From the NCBI GenBank assembly GCA_016705475.1, contig JADIYD010000014.1:124001-188000 (forward strand): a stretch of 64,000 nucleotides of DNA, given 5' to 3'. The DNA is from Betaproteobacteria bacterium. Its GTDB lineage: Bacteria; Pseudomonadota; Gammaproteobacteria; Burkholderiales; Rhodocyclaceae. The notes beneath the pieces were generated by a model that saw only the letters and a list, made by a program, of their open reading frames with translations, had not been told where the DNA came from and did no database searches. The translations under genes were made by a program, and so were the position numbers. Below, one piece after another: positions 61,554 to 64,000 of this stretch (positions within the stretch are counted from its first letter, which is position 1; each line of letters opens with the position of its first letter).

Positions 61554-63872
61554 TCACCGGCCGTGCCAATAGCGGCGATGTTCATGCCGCCATCCTGACA
61601 CGGCGACCCCGCTCCCGCCCAGAGCGACGCGAACGGCACCATCGCGGTCGGTGCGCCAGATCGTCGTTCCAATTGCCTCATGGCGGGCCAGCACCTCGGC
61701 TTTCGGATGGCCGAAACGATTGCGATAGCCAACCGGGATGATCGCCTGCGAAGCCCCTACCGCGTTGAGGAAAGCCGGCGTCGATGACGTCTTCGAACCG
61801 TGGTGCGGCATGAGCAGGAGATCAGCCGCAAGGCCGTCCGGATAGCGCTGGAGCAAGGCCGCCTCATCGGGCGCCTCGATGTCGGAGGTAAACAACATGC
61901 GCTGCCCGCCAGCCTCGACGCGCAATACACAGGAAAGGTGATTCGGTTTGCCATCGATCGCGTAAGCCTCGGCGGCCGGGTGCAGTACATCGAACACGAC
62001 ACCATCCCAGACCCAGTGCTGGCCGGCAATGCAGCGCTGCCCGCCGATGCCATCTACCGACGAGACCACATCATCCACCGCCAGCGCCGCCTGAACCGAT
62101 GCCGTACCCCCGGCGTGATCGGAATCGCGATGCGTCACCATGAGCATGTCCACACGACCGATACCCAAGGCCCGCAGGTAGGGCACGACAACGCGTTGAC
62201 CGGCGTCCGACTCGGCGCTGTAGAGCGGCCCCGGATCGTAGATCATTGTGTGTTCACGCGTCTGTATGACGCTGGCCAGACCCTGCCCGACATCCAGCAC
62301 GCTGATCCATGCCTCGCCCTCGGGCGGCTTCTCGACAGCCCAGAACAAGGCTGGCACGAACAGCAGGACACCGAGCCAGCGTCCCGGTAATCCACGTGGC
62401 AAAAGACAGATGGCGACCCCGATGCCGGCAGCAAGCGCTGCCCACAGCGGCGGAGCCGGCGCCAGCCAGACTGGCCACGTCGCACACCATTCCAGAAAAA
62501 CCATCAACCAGGCCATGACCTGATGGGCCAGCGCCAGAATGGGCCACCACGGCACCAAGGTACCCAACAGCGCCAGCGGCGTGACGACGAAGCTGATCAC
62601 CGGAATCGCCAGCGCATTGGCCAGCGGTGAGACCAGCGAGAACTGCTGGAAGACCAGCAGGAGAATAGGCAGCGACGCAAGGGTAGCCGCCCACTGGACG
62701 ACGCCCCAGGCGCGAAACCTTCCCCACCATCCCGTTCTCTCGCCGACCGTCGCCGATCCGACGTAGAGCAACGCACCCACCGCCCCGAACGATAGCCAGA
62801 AACCAGCCGCCAACACCGCCCACGGATCAAACAGCAGCACGACGAGAAGGGCAAGACACAGGATGCGACTGGGTGCCACGATGCGCCCGGAGAGCATCGC
62901 TGCGGCGGCGACCAGCAACATGTACAGCGTGCGCTGGGCGGGTACCGCAAAACCAGCCAGCAAGGCATAGGCAAACGCCCCGAGGCAGGCGGCGAGCAAG
63001 CCCGCCTTTTGGGCCGGCAGACGCAAGGCCAGCGCCGGCACACGGCGCCAGCCAAACGACACCAGCCAGCCGAACAACGCCGCAACCATCGTGACATGAA
63101 GCCCCGAAATCGACATCAGATGCGTCGTCCCGGTCCGGTTGAAGGTTGTCCACAGTTCCCCGTGAATCGCCTTCTGGTCGCCGATGACCAGTGCCACCAA
63201 GACACCTGCCCACGGGTAGCGCTCTTCCGGCAACAGTCGGGCAAATGAATCGCGAATGGCATGACGCGCCCGCTCGATGGCGTAACCCGGCTGCCAGACC
63301 ATCTCATCAACACGTTGCGGCGGATTCGGGCGGATGTAGCCGGTCGCCCGAATGTTGCGCTCAAGCAGCCAGGCTTCGTAGTCAAACCCACCCGGGTTGG
63401 CGTTGCCGTGCGGCCGCTTGAGCCGTACCGTGAAACGCCAGCGCTCGCCGGGGCGAACCTGCTGTCGATCGACCTGTTCGTCATCACGCCGGCCCTGATA
63501 CCAGGAGAGCATGATGCGCTGCGGAATGACGGCTTCTGCGGTCAACGGGAAATTGACGTCAAATTCGAAACGCGTGCCGTTGCTGAAATCCTGCGGCAGC
63601 GCGGCGACCACGCCGACCACCTCGATGTCGCGGCCTTCCCAGTCGGCGCCGAGCTGATCGGCCAGCCGGGTCTCCGCCCGCCAGGAACCCCAGGCCACGC
63701 CGAGTGCCAGACAGCCGACCAGCGCCATCGCCCGAACCGGCCAGCCCGACCAGCGCAAATGCGGCAAAACCAAAACCAGCCCGATGACAACCCACGGTAC
63801 CCAGCCAGGCAGTTCCGGCTGCATCTGCAAAGTCAGGATACCGGCAGCGAAGGCGAGAATATTCAGGCGCAT
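61554..63872 (-). CDS. comEC: DNA uptake channel protein ComEC/Rec2
   Basis: About 772 residues. N-terminal membrane segments and a DUF4131 region, a Competence domain with many membrane segments (GDQKAIHGELWTTFNRTGTT, HLMSISGLHVTMVAALFGW), and a C-terminal metallo-beta-lactamase domain with VTHRDSDHAGGTASV and MPHHGSKTSSTPAFL. It forms the inner-membrane channel for transforming DNA. ATG at 63872 (MRLNILAFAAGILTL) is preferred to one at 63893. It contains a copy of the dispersed element (63533-63568). Confidence 0.95.
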   Translation of the reverse strand: MRLNILAFAAGILTLQMQPELPGWVPWVVIGLVLVLPHLRWSGWPVRAMALVGCLALGVAWGSWRAETRLADQLGADWEGRDIEVVGVVAALPQDFSNGTRFEFDVNFPLTAEAVIPQRIMLSWYQGRRDDEQVDRQQVRPGERWRFTVRLKRPHGNANPGGFDYEAWLLERNIRATGYIRPNPPQRVDEMVWQPGYAIERARHAIRDSFARLLPEERYPWAGVLVALVIGDQKAIHGELWTTFNRTGTTHLMSISGLHVTMVAALFGWLVSFGWRRVPALALRLPAQKAGLLAACLGAFAYALLAGFAVPAQRTLYMLLVAAAAMLSGRIVAPSRILCLALLVVLLFDPWAVLAAGFWLSFGAVGALLYVGSATVGERTGWWGRFRAWGVVQWAATLASLPILLLVFQQFSLVSPLANALAIPVISFVVTPLALLGTLVPWWPILALAHQVMAWLMVFLEWCATWPVWLAPAPPLWAALAAGIGVAICLLPRGLPGRWLGVLLFVPALFWAVEKPPEGEAWISVLDVGQGLASVIQTREHTMIYDPGPLYSAESDAGQRVVVPYLRALGIGRVDMLMVTHRDSDHAGGTASVQAALAVDDVVSSVDGIGGQRCIAGQHWVWDGVVFDVLHPAAEAYAIDGKPNHLSCVLRVEAGGQRMLFTSDIEAPDEAALLQRYPDGLAADLLLMPHHGSKTSSTPAFLNAVGASQAIIPVGYRNRFGHPKAEVLARHEAIGTTIWRTDRDGAVRVALGGSGVAVSGWRHEHRRYWHGR
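63533..63568 (-). repeat. Dispersed element inside comEC
   Basis: CTTCTGCGGTCAACGGG then AAATTGACGTCAAATTCG; core 63539-63549 with one mismatch, in the sense direction of comEC, encoding FPLTAEA. Confidence 0.72.
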
Positions 63873-64000
63873 GCCAGGATAATAAACCGGCAATCAGTTA
63901 CGTCAGCGACACTCGATTGCAGCGCCGGCGGAAATCCATTCCGCTGCATCCTGCCTCATAAGCCCGGACCTCACGAGTCCAATGCTCGGGTTAATATTCA

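Overview
The window reads as a chromosomal segment of a betaproteobacterium, most likely of the Rhodocyclales (Dechloromonas/Azonexus-like). This is inference from gene content: a Sec-exported (clade II type) nitrous oxide reductase cluster, RegBA redox control, many c-type cytochromes, polyphosphate kinase, PHA synthase, PEP-CTERM proteins and a GC-rich base composition. No rRNA, tRNA, CRISPR array, prophage or intact insertion sequence was seen.

Layout. 1-4.7 kb: rmuC (cut by the left edge) and a DUF748 gene. 4.7-6.5 kb: a small membrane protein, a REC-GGDEF diguanylate cyclase and a CheY-like regulator. 6.5-12 kb: gloB, a methyltransferase, rnhA, dnaQ, a lipase-like hydrolase, an M18 aminopeptidase and an ICMT-like methyltransferase. 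11.9-16.3 kb: a small exported protein, a diheme cytochrome c, RegB/RegA, a PHB-depolymerase-like esterase and a decayed second copy of regA. 16.3-18.9 kb: a repeat-rich spacer, a PEP-CTERM protein and a divergent LuxR regulator. 18.9-36.9 kb: copper-delivery genes (PCuAC, SCO, a FixH-like protein) divergent from nosZ, two cytochromes c, nosB, nosD, nosG, nosH; then a hybrid sensor kinase and an Aer-like chemoreceptor; then nosF, nosL, nosY and a thioredoxin-fold protein. 37-41.7 kb: a small outer-membrane barrel, a hypothetical, and an SHP / diheme cytochrome / cytochrome b561 operon with an OmpR-type two-component pair. 41.8-50 kb: an unknown gene, menE/menF-like genes, ppk and phaC. 50.2-55.8 kb: an HD-GYP sensor with a G-rich anomaly, a broken HAF-repeat PEP-CTERM gene and a HExxH-containing exported protein. 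55.8-64 kb: a small membrane protein, relA, a DMT transporter, mtfA, two alpha/beta hydrolases and comEC.

How the parts fit. The centre of the window is anaerobic/microaerobic respiration. RegBA senses redox, and matching 17-bp palindromic sites lie in the regB/cytochrome intergenic region and between nosZ and the copper-delivery operon, so one regulator may link them. NosZ (CuA and CuZ) is fed by NosDFY, NosL and probably SCO/PCuAC, with electrons through NosGH and the cytochromes.

Most striking observation. About 18 copies (two or three of them degenerate) of a ~34-bp element with core TTTTTCCGGTTGACCGTGG are scattered over the window, roughly one per 3.6 kb, in both orientations. They lie between genes, often immediately after stop codons, and also inside conserved genes in several reading frames. 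One copy pair forms an inverted repeat between convergent genes. This pattern resembles DNA uptake sequences, but I know of no description for this motif.

Caveat. About ten genes, including relA, phaC, nosZ-linked cytochrome c and a hybrid kinase, carry single-base frameshifts, many in homopolymers, so the sequence probably contains indel errors.
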